Shown piece after piece: positions 49,455-59,735 of a DNA stretch of 64,000 nucleotides. Position numbers and translations under genes: made by a program. The notes beneath the pieces are model-generated. The model did no database searches and was not told the origin of the DNA. It saw only the letters and a list, made by a program, of their open reading frames with translations. Source of the DNA: Terriglobia bacterium (GTDB lineage: Bacteria; Acidobacteriota; UBA6911); contig JAIQGI010000019.1 of NCBI GenBank assembly GCA_020072565.1, forward strand, positions 1 through 64,000, written 5' to 3'. How positions within the stretch are numbered: the first letter of the stretch is position 1; each line of letters begins with the position of its first letter.

Positions 49455-51590
49455 ATGCCGGACATACGTCTCAGCCATCGAACGAACCGCAAGCTGTCGC
49501 CAGGCAGGTTCTACCCATGCGGGGCCACCGTTACCGAAGAGGGAGTCAATTTCGCTCTCTTCTCGCAAAATGCTGCCGAGGTGTTTCTTCTTCTCTTCGA
49601 CGAACCGGACCGGCCTCCCACCGATGTCATCCAGATGCGGAATCGAACGAGGTACGTCTGGCACACCATGGTTCACGGCCTCGAAGCAGGACAGCTCTAT
49701 GGGTACAGGGTCCGCGGAGATTACAACCCGGCACTGGGACTGCGTTTCAACGAGCACAAGCTCCTGCTTGACCCATACGCCGCGGCGCTCACCGGAAAGT
49801 GCGTCAACGGTGACAATCTGCTTCTCGGATATGACCCGCAATCTCCGCTGAAGGACCTGTGCCCGGACACCCGCGACAACACCCTTGAAATGCCGAAGTG
49901 CATCGTCCCGGACCATGGCTTCGACTGGCAGGGAGACCGGCGTCTGGAGTTCCCCCTGGAACGGCTGATCATTTATGAAGTGCATCTGAAGGGATTCACT
50001 GCCGATCTTTCTTCCGGCGTGAGCAGCCGGGGAACCTACCTCGGATTCATCGAAAAAATCCCATACCTCAAAAGCCTGGGAATCAATGCGGTGGAGTTGC
50101 TTCCCATCCAGGAGTTCTATGTCGAAGACTCCCTGCGGGAGCGTGGGCAGACGAACTACTGGGGCTACAACACCATCGGTTTCTTTGCTCCGGAATCTTC
50201 CTACAGCACTCGTAGCCGGCGCGGATGCCAGGTGGCCGAATTCAAGACTCTGGTGCGGGAACTGCACAAGGCGGGCATCGAAGTGATTCTCGACGTCGTA
50301 TACAACCACACAGGCGAAGGCAATGAACTCGGCCCCACGATCAGTTTCAAGGGCATCGACAACCCGGTTTATTACCTGCTCTCCGGCCCGCCAAACCAGT
50401 ATCGTCGGTACTACATGAACTACACGGGTTGCGGCAACAGCATGAACCTTGCGAGCACGCATGTCATCAAGTTCGTCATGGACTCTCTGAGGTACTGGGC
50501 CGAGGTCATGCATGTGGACGGTTTCAGGTTCGATCTCGCCTCGGTCCTCGGCCGGGAGGGTGGAGGCTTCGAACGTTCCGCAGCCTTCTTCGATGCCATC
50601 TCCCAGGATCCGGTGCTTGCGACGGTCAAGCTGATTGCCGAGCCATGGGACCTGGGGACCTACCAGGTCGGCAACTTCCCAATCGACTGGTCCGAATGGA
50701 ACGGGCGCTTCCGGGACACTGTGAGACGGTTCGAGTGCGGAGAGGGGGGACAGATTTCTGAACTGGGCTGGCGCTTCACGGGGTCCGCCGACCTCTATGG
50801 CGACGACGGGCGTTCAGCCTTTCACAGCGTCAATTTCATCACATGCCATGACGGGTACACGCTTCATGACCTAGTCTCCTTCAACGAGAAGCACAATGAA
50901 GCCAACGGCGAAAACAATCTCGACGGCACCAACGACAACCATTCCTGGAATTGCGGAGCCGAAGGGGACTCTTCCGACCCCGGCATCCTGAGGCTGAGGC
51001 GGCAAATGGTGAAAAACTATGCCTGCCTCCTGCTGTTCTCCGCAGGCACACCCATGATTCTCGGCGGCGACGAGTTTCTCCGTACCCAGAGAGGCAACAA
51101 CAACGCTTATTGCCAGGACAACAACATCAGCTGGTTTGACTGGCGTCTGGCGGAGAAAAACACCGACATCCGGGGTTTTTTCGCAAAGGCCGTCGCTTTG
51201 ACATGCCGGTATCCGATTCTGCAAAGGCGGAAATTCCTGCTTGGGACAGACCTGGATAGCGACCAGGTTCCGGACATCACGTGGTTCGACAACGGCCTGA
51301 ATCGGCCGGACTGGAACAACCCTACGGTCCGGACACTCAGCCTCATGCTGGACGGAAGCGAAGAAGAGTCTGAGGCGGGGGAGTACCTGCTCTTTCTCAT
51401 TTTCAATGCAGATCCTTTCCTGCAGCGCGTCAGCTTGCCGCGTGCCGAGGGCAAGCGCTGGTATCGGATTATCGACACGAGCCTCCCGGATCGCGAAGAT
51501 TTTCTCGATCCGGGCAAAGAGTTGCTCCTCGATCCCCAAGATCACTATCTGGCGAACGGCCGCAGCACGGTCGTGCTGCTCGGCAGATAG
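49455..51590 (+). CDS. glgX: Glycogen debranching enzyme, GlgX/TreX type
   Basis: The 711-residue GH13 enzyme hydrolyses alpha-1,6 branches in glycogen. It has an N-terminal CBM48-like domain (GATVTEEGVNFALFSQNA), YEVHLKGFT, the nucleophile aspartate in DGFRFDLASVLGR, the acid glutamate in KLIAEPWDLG and the transition-state pair in FITCHDGYTLHDLV. I choose the ATG at 49455, which has AAGGAG correctly placed and begins PDIRLSHRTNRKL; a frame extension to 49392 has no support. The 3' end overlaps the convergent pbpC gene by 46 bases. Confidence 0.96.
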   Translation: MPDIRLSHRTNRKLSPGRFYPCGATVTEEGVNFALFSQNAAEVFLLLFDEPDRPPTDVIQMRNRTRYVWHTMVHGLEAGQLYGYRVRGDYNPALGLRFNEHKLLLDPYAAALTGKCVNGDNLLLGYDPQSPLKDLCPDTRDNTLEMPKCIVPDHGFDWQGDRRLEFPLERLIIYEVHLKGFTADLSSGVSSRGTYLGFIEKIPYLKSLGINAVELLPIQEFYVEDSLRERGQTNYWGYNTIGFFAPESSYSTRSRRGCQVAEFKTLVRELHKAGIEVILDVVYNHTGEGNELGPTISFKGIDNPVYYLLSGPPNQYRRYYMNYTGCGNSMNLASTHVIKFVMDSLRYWAEVMHVDGFRFDLASVLGREGGGFERSAAFFDAISQDPVLATVKLIAEPWDLGTYQVGNFPIDWSEWNGRFRDTVRRFECGEGGQISELGWRFTGSADLYGDDGRSAFHSVNFITCHDGYTLHDLVSFNEKHNEANGENNLDGTNDNHSWNCGAEGDSSDPGILRLRRQMVKNYACLLLFSAGTPMILGGDEFLRTQRGNNNAYCQDNNISWFDWRLAEKNTDIRGFFAKAVALTCRYPILQRRKFLLGTDLDSDQVPDITWFDNGLNRPDWNNPTVRTLSLMLDGSEEESEAGEYLLFLIFNADPFLQRVSLPRAEGKRWYRIIDTSLPDREDFLDPGKELLLDPQDHYLANGRSTVVLLGR

Positions 51591-53770
51591 ACATTCCTCC
51601 AACTTTCATCGCGATAACCGCGCACCTCGAAGGTCACCGAATCCAGGGTGCGATCGGAAAGATCGACGAGGGCAAGCGCATGTTTGCCGCGTGTCGGAGC
51701 CCACAGAAGCAGCGTGCCGGCGCCGCCGAGCACCTGCCCGTCAAGCACCCAGTGCAGCCGATCATCTCGAGGCTGGGCTTCAAAAAAGAGTTTTTGTTTC
51801 TCCGGGGGAATGTCGGGATCCAATGCGACGACGGTGCCCGGGGACGGATAGGCAATGCGGATGCCCGGGTTTGCCGCGCCTGGCGCCACCGCCATTTCCG
51901 TGCCGCGGATGAACCATTCCCTGTGTCCGTTTCCTGCCGGCGCCTCTCTTGCCACAACCCCCGGCGGCGGCTGGGGCGCGCTGCTGGATTGATCCCGATG
52001 GAGCCGGTTCATGATCTCGACCCAGACGGGCGCGGCGCCGGTAATGCCGCTCACGTTCCACATCGGTTCCCCTGAAAAATTGCCTGCCCAGACACCTACG
52101 GTGTACCGGTCCGAGAATCCGACGCACCAGTTGTCGCGCATGTCCTTGCTCGTTCCCGTCTTGACGGCGGTCCAGTAGCGCGTCGACAGCGGGCTCTCCA
52201 GGCTGAAGGTCTGGCTGCGGCTCTCGCGGTCGCTCAGGATGTTCGACACGATAAACGTCGCCTCCGGCGTCAAGACTTGCCGCGCGGGGCCGGTGGTTTC
52301 GTCGAGCGTGAGCCGGGGCGGGCTCCATATTCCTCCGTTTGCGAGGCTGCGGTATGCGTCCACCAGTTCCCAGAGGCTCACGTCCGCCGCACCAAGGGCG
52401 AGTGACGACCCGTAGAAATCATCGGATTGCAGCTTGTCGAATCCGGCGACCCGCAGCACGCTCAGGGCGGCCTCGACACCGATGAGATTCAGCGTCCTGA
52501 CGGCCGGAACATTTAAAGACGAGGCGAGGGCCGTGCGGGCAGTGACCGGGCCGTGGAAGAGTCTGTCGTAATTGCTGGGGCGGTACATGCCTCCGGCCAC
52601 AGGCACATCCAGGGGACTGTCATCGAGGAGCGAGGCCGCGGTCAGCACGCGCCTGTCGAAGGCAGCCCCGTAAATGAACGGCTTCAACGTCGATCCCGCC
52701 TGCCGCAAAGCCTGAATCCCGTCCACATAGCGAGCGCTCCCCTGGCTCCCGGTGTTGCCCACGTAAGCCAGGACCTCTCCCGTGCGGTTGTCCAGGACGA
52801 GCACTGCTCCGTCGCGGACGTTTTGCACGTGCTCGGCCAAGAGGTGCCGACGCAGGGCTTCGGCTGCGAATTGCTGAAGACCGCGATCAAGTGTGCAGAC
52901 GATACGTCCGGGCTCGTGCCCCCCACGGATCCGTGCTTCCCGAAACAAGCGCTGCGCGACGTGCGGCGCCAGCGCTGCCTGTGGCCGGATGAGATAAGGG
53001 TGGCCGAGAGCCTCGCCTGCCCGTGTGGAGATCTCGGCGGGTTTCAAATCGAGTTTCAAGGCGCCGGCGAGTGAACCTGCCCTCCTGGCGACTTGATCGA
53101 TGTCGGCATTGGGTGACCGTACCAGCGCCGCGAGGATCACCGACTCCACATCCGTTAAGCCATGCGCCTGTTTCCCGAATAGACCGGCGGCAGCCGCCGC
53201 CAGGCCCTGGAGCTCGCCCCGGAAGGTTACCGTGTTCAGATACGCTTCCAGGATCTGGGCCTTGGACCAGCGTCGCTCCAATGCGCGGGCACTGAGAATC
53301 TGCTGCCATTTCTGCCGGAGGCTGCGGCGCTGATCCGAAGGGCGCAACTCTTCGTCCAGCTGCGCCGCGAGCTGCATTGTGATCGTACTGGCGCCGCGCG
53401 CCCCGGATCTCAGGACGGCGGCGAGAGCGCCGGCCAGCGAGGCCCAATCCACGCCGTGATGCTGATAGAAGCGCCGATCCTCTGCATAGAGGAGCGCGGA
53501 GGCGAGTGCCGGGGAAACCGCGGGCAGCGGCACCCAGTCGAGCCGCCTGGCGCTGCTGTCGGTCCTCTGCTCATGAATGATCTCCCCATGACGATCCAGC
53601 AGGACCGACTCCGACCGGCTATGGGCCGCACGCACCTCCTCGAAGGACGGCACTCCGGCTGGGCCGGGCAGGAATGTGAACATGAGCACGATCAGCCCGC
53701 AGAAACAACTGAGGCCACAAAAAACACGCAGCCATTTCTTCGAGATCATTGCGGTCTTCGTGGCTGGCAC
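51545..53770 (-). CDS. pbpC: Penicillin-binding protein 1C
   Basis: The 741-residue bifunctional enzyme has an N-terminal membrane anchor (residues ~12-32), a GT51 glycosyltransferase with EDRRFYQHHGVDW and ASTITMQLA, a transpeptidase with SxxK in GSTLKPFIYG, SxN in SSLNVP and KTGTSKDMRDNW, and a C-terminal BiPBP_C domain. It polymerises and cross-links peptidoglycan. It is encoded 10 bases after an alpha-2-macroglobulin gene, the same pairing as pbpC-yfhM in Escherichia coli. Confidence 0.96.
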   Translation of the reverse strand: MPATKTAMISKKWLRVFCGLSCFCGLIVLMFTFLPGPAGVPSFEEVRAAHSRSESVLLDRHGEIIHEQRTDSSARRLDWVPLPAVSPALASALLYAEDRRFYQHHGVDWASLAGALAAVLRSGARGASTITMQLAAQLDEELRPSDQRRSLRQKWQQILSARALERRWSKAQILEAYLNTVTFRGELQGLAAAAAGLFGKQAHGLTDVESVILAALVRSPNADIDQVARRAGSLAGALKLDLKPAEISTRAGEALGHPYLIRPQAALAPHVAQRLFREARIRGGHEPGRIVCTLDRGLQQFAAEALRRHLLAEHVQNVRDGAVLVLDNRTGEVLAYVGNTGSQGSARYVDGIQALRQAGSTLKPFIYGAAFDRRVLTAASLLDDSPLDVPVAGGMYRPSNYDRLFHGPVTARTALASSLNVPAVRTLNLIGVEAALSVLRVAGFDKLQSDDFYGSSLALGAADVSLWELVDAYRSLANGGIWSPPRLTLDETTGPARQVLTPEATFIVSNILSDRESRSQTFSLESPLSTRYWTAVKTGTSKDMRDNWCVGFSDRYTVGVWAGNFSGEPMWNVSGITGAAPVWVEIMNRLHRDQSSSAPQPPPGVVAREAPAGNGHREWFIRGTEMAVAPGAANPGIRIAYPSPGTVVALDPDIPPEKQKLFFEAQPRDDRLHWVLDGQVLGGAGTLLLWAPTRGKHALALVDLSDRTLDSVTFEVRGYRDESWRNVYLPSSTTVLRPFAR

Positions 53771-53780
53771 GGTTTGCCTC

Positions 53781-56700
53781 TTACTTCACCTGGATGGTCG
53801 CGTTCGGCAGTTCTCCAAACATTTCGGGCGCGTACATCGCCTCCACCCGCGTCGGCGGCAGCTGAAATGCGCCGGCGTTGTTGAGACGAATCGTGTACTC
53901 GACGCTCCATTCCCCTTTGGGCACAAACCGAAAGTAAGCGCGGAAGGCTTCGAACGAGCGCTCTTCAAACGCGGGCCACACCCAGCCGGTGTTTTGTTCA
54001 CCTTTCGTGGCCAGCCGGGAACTCCCTCCCAGTCCGGAGCCGAGAATCGCAGAGCCGCCCGGCACGGGATCGTTCACCACGACCCAGGTCATGTCTGCCT
54101 GCGACTCGATGTCGAGCTTCACGCGCACGATGTCGCCCGCGTTCCAGACTCCGCTCTCCTTCTGTTCGATGGGCGTCAAAGTCCTTCGGATCTTGAAGCC
54201 GGTCGAGAGCGGCTCTCGAAGCGGCACTGCCGCCAGGCTCTGGATAGTGGCCCACGGCATGCCGGTCCCGCGCGTGCCGATGTCGAGCGCGCTTCGTCCC
54301 TCAGGCCATGGGAAGGAGAGTGCGGTTCCCTTGGAGGTAGTTTGCCAGTCGACCGTCTGAGCTCGACCCGCGAGGCTGGCGGTGGTTTGTCCGGTCACGG
54401 GCGTGCTCTCGAATACCTTGGAAAACTTCTCCATAGCCAGCACGCCCCAGGCATTGGCGACCGTTGTATCCCAGTGGCCCCGCCGCTGGCGGCCCAATGC
54501 GCCCCGCACCAGTCTTGGTACATCCTGCTTCCATTCAGGGATGTTCAACTCGCTGAGAAGCAGACGAACTGCGTTGGTGTCCACCGATACCATCAGCCAC
54601 CACAGCATGTCCATGCGCTCGGTGGAGAATCCCATTGTGGTGCCCTGAAAGTTCAGGCGCGCGCGCAGGATCTGCTGGGCCTCGGGGAGGCGCGCAGCGC
54701 GATCGCGCACGTTCGGCATCCGCGTCAGGATGTTGAACCAGTCGATCACGGCGGAAGTGGGCCAGAGGTTGGGCTCAATGGTCAACGACGAGAGGAAACC
54801 GGGTTGCGCCCGATTCGTCCGCGTCAGAGCTTCGATCGCCGCCACTTTGCGAATGGTCAGGTCGGCGGTCGGCAGCGCCGAGTAACGCACCACGCGCCCT
54901 TCCACAAACCCTTGGAGGCCGGAGAGCATGCGCTCTTTCGGCTTCTGCGGAATCTCCCAACCGGCTTCGTCGGCAATCGCGATGACGTAAGCCGTCAACT
55001 CGTCGCTTCCGAATTCCAGGGAGGGGAAATATTTCGCGAGGCCGTCGCTGTCAAGATAGACCGGCAACAGTCCCATGATTCTGCCCCAGAGAGCAGTATC
55101 ACGAAGGGCAACGGCCTTGGAAACGATCTGCTCCAGACAAGTGTAGGGATAGAGCCTCATGTAATCCGCCACTCCGGACAATCCGTCCAGGAGCCGCGAT
55201 TGGAATGCGACGCGGATGCCTCCCATTCCGGGAATCGCATCTGCCGGCCGCTCCACGTCCATCCTGAAGCTTTTCTCGATCTGGATCAGAGTGGCCTGCA
55301 GCGTGCGGACCGGAACGGCCGGCACGATTTTCTGCGTCACAGACAGGCGATCGCCTGCACCACCCTCGGCGGAGGCTTCGAGCTCGTATTTGAGCGATTC
55401 AGTTTCCCTTGGCGCCGTAACATTCCAGCGGATCTCCTTCGACTCACCCGAACCGAGCGAGATCTCCTGGGGCTGCAGCACCCCTGCCGCGGGCTCGACC
55501 CGGGCGGAGACGCGCACCTGCAGCGGGCGCTCTGTAGTGTTGCGCACGGTAAAGGTCGACACGTACCGGTCTCCCTGCCGCACGAGCGGCGCTATGCCGG
55601 AGAATAGGATCAGGTCCTGGGTCGTGCGGATCGAGGTCGCCCCGGTGCCGAAGCGGTCCACCCCCCCGGTTGCCACCGCGACGATGCGGAAGCTGGTAAG
55701 AGAATCGTTGAGCGGAATTTCGATGGCGGCCTCGCCTCGCGCATCAAGCTTGAGGCGTCCTTTCCACAGCAGCAGCGTGTCGAAAAGCTCGCGCGTCTGC
55801 GCCTTCCCCCCTCCGCCCCCCTGGGGCAGGGCCTTCAAACCGAAGTGCCGTTTGCCGATCACGTTCATCTGGGCCGTGAAAGTCTGCACGCCGTAACTGC
55901 GCCTGCCCATCAGTTCGCTCAACAGATTCCAGCTTGCGTTGGGCATGAGCTCGAGCAGCCCCTCGTCGACGGCCGCCACCGCCACCTCGCTCCCCGGCGG
56001 CAGCGGTTGGCCGTCTGCGGTGGCAACCGCGATTTTCGCCTGCGCCTTGTCCCGCACCTTGTAGACCGGCCGGTCCGTGGCGACACTCACCTTGAGCTCG
56101 TGAGTCTTCCATCCAACCTGGATTTCGGCGATCCCCAAGCGGAATGCGGGCCGCCCGAGATCCACGGTTGCCGTGGGTTGCACGTCGCTTATCCGGCCGC
56201 GCACGGCCAGGACTGAAATGAAGACATTGGGCGCCCAGCTCCCCTTGACCGGCAACTCGATCACCGGCTCTTTACCCGAAAGCTCCTTGATGATCGTCTC
56301 CGCCACTCCTTCGCGCTCCACGGTGATGAGGGCGGTGGCCTTGCGGAAAGGCATGCGCACCTGAAAGCGAGCCTTGGCGCCGGGCTCGTAATGTTTCGCT
56401 TCCGGGATCACATCCATGCGGTCGCTGTCTTCGGTGGCAAACCACCAGTCATCCGGGCCCGCAATCCACACTTCCTGATGGGTCGCGGCCTCGCGCCCCG
56501 CGCCGTCGACGGTGACCGCTTCCAGGATCAGGCTGCCGGATGCGGTGACCGGCCTTTCACACAGCAGCAGGCCGCGCCTGTCGGTCTTGCCCGAACACAG
56601 GGCCTGGAGCCTGCTGATCTCCGTCGTGTGCTCGTAGGCGTAGAAGCCGCCCACCAGGCGCTTCCGGTGGGAGTAGGTCTTGCGCTGGAAGAGATCGACC

Positions 56701-59462
56701 TTGACCGGCGCCCCCGCCACCGGCTTGCCCGACAGGTCCGCGACCGCCACCTGGAACTTGACGGCCTGGCGGGAAAGCGCCCAGCTGTCGGGCTTGATGC
56801 CGATCAGCCACGATGACGGCCACAGAGGAATCCGGGAAGATGCGGTCTGCACTTCCCCGTTGGGATCTTTGAAGTCCAGCTCCGCCAGAATTCCCATCGG
56901 CGTATCAATCTTGGGCAGCCCGGTGAGGTTCGTCCTGGCCGATCCGGTTCGGTCCAGGGCAAGGTCCACGCTTTGCACGGGATACTCTTCCTGCTGCATC
57001 TCTTCGGATCCGCCGCGGACCAGGCCTTCGCGCACCCTGCCGGTGGCGAAGTTGAAACTGTCGAAGGCCGGGGGTGCAGGGACGTAACGGGGCTCTACGA
57101 GATAGCGGAATTTGACCGGCAGCCGGCCGGCGCCGCCCCCGCCCAGATAGGTCACTGTCAGATCCACCGGGATCGCCGACGGCGCTACGAGGTCTGCCGA
57201 TGGGGCGCGAATGATCGCCTTCATCAGCGGGACGCGGTATTCTTCAACCCGGAAGCTGCCACCGGACAGGTAAACCGGGCGGCCCGGGCGGGCGCCGCCA
57301 GTCGCGCCGGCCGCTAGGTTAAAGCCTACATAGTAAAATCCGAGTTTTGCCTCTTTGGGGATGGTCCAGCTGCTCTCGGCACTGCCGTCGGGGCTCCACT
57401 TAAGCGGGAGATCGTACTTCTGGCTGGTCCCCTGATGGCTGATCTGCAGCGTGCTGCCGATTTCGTTCTCGGGCAGGCGGGCAAAGCCAGCCAGGACGCG
57501 CCGGCGCACGATGTGCTTCATGTGCACAGTCTCGCCGGGCCGGAACAGCGTGCGGTCGAAAATGGTGTGCACGACCTCGCGGTTCGGTTCCCACTCGGTC
57601 GGCAGCTGAAATCGCCAGGGCTCGATCCCTTCGTCCCAGGACGTGTGCACCAGGGACATGTCGTCTCCCGCCCGGGCTGAAATGACTAGCCCATTGTCGA
57701 AACGATCGTATGAGCAGCGGGGGAGTTCACCTGCAGAGGGAAGCCCGCCGGGGCGCGCGATGCCATCGCGACCGGTGTTGCCCTCCCAACGCACCTTCCC
57801 TTCGCAATCCCGGATCTGGACCGCCGCCTGGGCTACCGGCTTGGCGCCGTCCAGAGTCGTCACCCAGACAATCGAAGACTCGCCGCCCCACTTAAAGTGC
57901 ACGGAAAGGTTTGTGACCAGCACGGTGGTCGGGACGTATATCGGTTTGGGCTGGCCCAACAGCGCGGCGCCCAGGAGTTCGCTCTCGATCTCGACCACAT
58001 AAAATCCCGGCGCCTTGAGAGGGATTCCCAGGACCTCGAAAGCCTTGGCGCCCTGAAGCTTGGGCACGCTGAACGATTTCGCGCGCGCGCCCGTGGCGGG
58101 GCCAAACACCGATTTGTCCCGATCCTCGTGGGACCGGTTGCTTACCTTCTTGATCCAGAACAGCATCTCGTTCGCGGTGTTGGCCGGCACGCTGTAGATC
58201 TTCCCCTGGAGCTTGGCTTCAACGCGCTCGTTCACACCGATCTCCAGTTCTCTCGGCGGGTCGACGTTCTCCTGCCCTTCGACCACACCCATCATGCGGC
58301 CTGCGATTACGGGCTCGACGTTCCGCAGGGTGACGGGAAGGAGCGGCGGGTTGGCCTTGAGCTCCAGAATGCCGAAGGGGGCCGCGAACTTCGCCAGCGG
58401 GGGGTAGGCATCGGTCTTGACCGTGAGCGGGTATTTGTCCGCGTTGGTGAGCTCCCGCCCCGAGTCGTCCTTGATGGCAGGCGGCAACTCGACGGTAAAG
58501 GTCGACAGTTCAGGGAAAGGGCCCTTGAACTGGACCCAATTCACAAACGCATTCGGGTCCTGCGAGGATTCCTTCTGCGGCGACCACTGTTTGCCGCCCG
58601 GTCCCTTCAAGACCACCTTGCTCGCCACGCTCCACGCTACCGAGCCGGAGAAATTCACGCCCATGGGGGTAATCGGGACGCATTGAGCCTCGGGATTCTC
58701 TCTCGAACAGGAAAACCGCGCCGTAAAGGGCGAACGCGTAACGAACAGCAGGATCTGGTCCTGCTCGGTGGCAATGCCGCTGGTGGATGCGACGCCCCTC
58801 CCCCAAACCAGGCTGACACGGGTGCTGGCAGGCAGCTTCTGCCGTGCCTGCAACAAGAGAAGATGCTCGGGCGCCTTGTCATAGCGATATTCGGATTTGA
58901 CGATCTCGTCCCTCTCGCTGCCGACGACGATGCGCACACCAACCCGGTTTGCAATCCCCGTGATGGCGAGGGAAACATGCTCCAGAACGGACGCCTCCGT
59001 GGGCGTGCCGTCGAGTTCCAGGATGAATGTCTGGTCTTCCTCAATGGCTTCGGAGCCTTCGTCGGGGTTGCTCCTGAGAATCGCGGGCCCGCCCGTGGAA
59101 AAACTGAAGCTGCGCTGCCCGGTAATGTCCCGGCCCGCCAGGGTGCGCACCCCTTCCTTGAGTCGGAACTCGCAGCGCATCCCGGCCTGGAGGTCGCGGT
59201 CAAAATCGTAGATCCAGTTGCGCTCGTCGGCCCAGCGGGGCGTCCCCGGCACCGGGCAGGAAATGTCGAAGGGGAGTGCGACCACCCGCGGGTCGCCGAG
59301 GGGAACCATGGGCTCCGAAAAGAGCACCCGGACCTGGCGGATGCGCTTGACCGTTCCCTGCGGGGAAAAACCTTGGATCCGCGCCTGCTGCTGCACTGGG
59401 CCGCCAGCCGCGGCCTGCAGCAACAGTGTGGTCATGATCGCCGAGAGCAATCGAGCTTTCAT
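53781..59462 (-). CDS. Bacterial alpha-2-macroglobulin with thioester motif
   Basis: Bacterial A2M proteins trap attacking proteases through an internal thioester. With the start at 59462 the protein has 1893 residues: a signal peptide (~1-21), several MG domains, a bait region, and the thioester motif CLEQ in YPYTCLEQIVSK near residue 1440, then the receptor-like C-terminal domain. The N-terminal extension to 59540 is rejected because the signal peptide begins at 59462. The Escherichia coli homologue YfhM is a lipoprotein, but no lipobox cysteine follows the signal peptide here, so this one should be soluble in the periplasm. It shares a transcript with PBP1C, which rebuilds wall damage. Confidence 0.93.
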   Translation of the reverse strand: MKARLLSAIMTTLLLQAAAGGPVQQQARIQGFSPQGTVKRIRQVRVLFSEPMVPLGDPRVVALPFDISCPVPGTPRWADERNWIYDFDRDLQAGMRCEFRLKEGVRTLAGRDITGQRSFSFSTGGPAILRSNPDEGSEAIEEDQTFILELDGTPTEASVLEHVSLAITGIANRVGVRIVVGSERDEIVKSEYRYDKAPEHLLLLQARQKLPASTRVSLVWGRGVASTSGIATEQDQILLFVTRSPFTARFSCSRENPEAQCVPITPMGVNFSGSVAWSVASKVVLKGPGGKQWSPQKESSQDPNAFVNWVQFKGPFPELSTFTVELPPAIKDDSGRELTNADKYPLTVKTDAYPPLAKFAAPFGILELKANPPLLPVTLRNVEPVIAGRMMGVVEGQENVDPPRELEIGVNERVEAKLQGKIYSVPANTANEMLFWIKKVSNRSHEDRDKSVFGPATGARAKSFSVPKLQGAKAFEVLGIPLKAPGFYVVEIESELLGAALLGQPKPIYVPTTVLVTNLSVHFKWGGESSIVWVTTLDGAKPVAQAAVQIRDCEGKVRWEGNTGRDGIARPGGLPSAGELPRCSYDRFDNGLVISARAGDDMSLVHTSWDEGIEPWRFQLPTEWEPNREVVHTIFDRTLFRPGETVHMKHIVRRRVLAGFARLPENEIGSTLQISHQGTSQKYDLPLKWSPDGSAESSWTIPKEAKLGFYYVGFNLAAGATGGARPGRPVYLSGGSFRVEEYRVPLMKAIIRAPSADLVAPSAIPVDLTVTYLGGGGAGRLPVKFRYLVEPRYVPAPPAFDSFNFATGRVREGLVRGGSEEMQQEEYPVQSVDLALDRTGSARTNLTGLPKIDTPMGILAELDFKDPNGEVQTASSRIPLWPSSWLIGIKPDSWALSRQAVKFQVAVADLSGKPVAGAPVKVDLFQRKTYSHRKRLVGGFYAYEHTTEISRLQALCSGKTDRRGLLLCERPVTASGSLILEAVTVDGAGREAATHQEVWIAGPDDWWFATEDSDRMDVIPEAKHYEPGAKARFQVRMPFRKATALITVEREGVAETIIKELSGKEPVIELPVKGSWAPNVFISVLAVRGRISDVQPTATVDLGRPAFRLGIAEIQVGWKTHELKVSVATDRPVYKVRDKAQAKIAVATADGQPLPPGSEVAVAAVDEGLLELMPNASWNLLSELMGRRSYGVQTFTAQMNVIGKRHFGLKALPQGGGGGKAQTRELFDTLLLWKGRLKLDARGEAAIEIPLNDSLTSFRIVAVATGGVDRFGTGATSIRTTQDLILFSGIAPLVRQGDRYVSTFTVRNTTERPLQVRVSARVEPAAGVLQPQEISLGSGESKEIRWNVTAPRETESLKYELEASAEGGAGDRLSVTQKIVPAVPVRTLQATLIQIEKSFRMDVERPADAIPGMGGIRVAFQSRLLDGLSGVADYMRLYPYTCLEQIVSKAVALRDTALWGRIMGLLPVYLDSDGLAKYFPSLEFGSDELTAYVIAIADEAGWEIPQKPKERMLSGLQGFVEGRVVRYSALPTADLTIRKVAAIEALTRTNRAQPGFLSSLTIEPNLWPTSAVIDWFNILTRMPNVRDRAARLPEAQQILRARLNFQGTTMGFSTERMDMLWWLMVSVDTNAVRLLLSELNIPEWKQDVPRLVRGALGRQRRGHWDTTVANAWGVLAMEKFSKVFESTPVTGQTTASLAGRAQTVDWQTTSKGTALSFPWPEGRSALDIGTRGTGMPWATIQSLAAVPLREPLSTGFKIRRTLTPIEQKESGVWNAGDIVRVKLDIESQADMTWVVVNDPVPGGSAILGSGLGGSSRLATKGEQNTGWVWPAFEERSFEAFRAYFRFVPKGEWSVEYTIRLNNAGAFQLPPTRVEAMYAPEMFGELPNATIQVK

Positions 59463-59735
59463 ATGTAGTCTCTTTCGATAAAGAAGATTCCGAAGCTTTC
59501 TCGAGGACGGAGGGAACGCCACCCCCACGGCGTATGGCAAGCATCATAAGCCAATATCGACAATTCATCCATAGCCTGTATGCGTTTTGTGAAGCCCCGT
59601 GCACGCAAGGGGTGCCGTTCGCGTTTGGGGTGCTGGTGTCTTATAATTGATCGAAGCCTGGAAAGAGGACTCCAGGCAGGCTGTCTGGTCCGTTCTTTGT
59701 CGATCCAGAGGAAAAAATCATTCATTTGCTGAACT

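Noticed and set aside
49302-50513. 403-codon minus-strand open frame
   Set aside because: Antisense to glgX, which has intact GH13 catalytic motifs.
53676-55607. 643-codon plus-strand open frame
   Set aside because: Antisense to the A2M gene, whose thioester and domain order are clear; composition is typical of a shadow frame.
57897-59468. 523-codon plus-strand open frame
   Set aside because: Antisense to the N-terminal half of A2M and without domain similarity.
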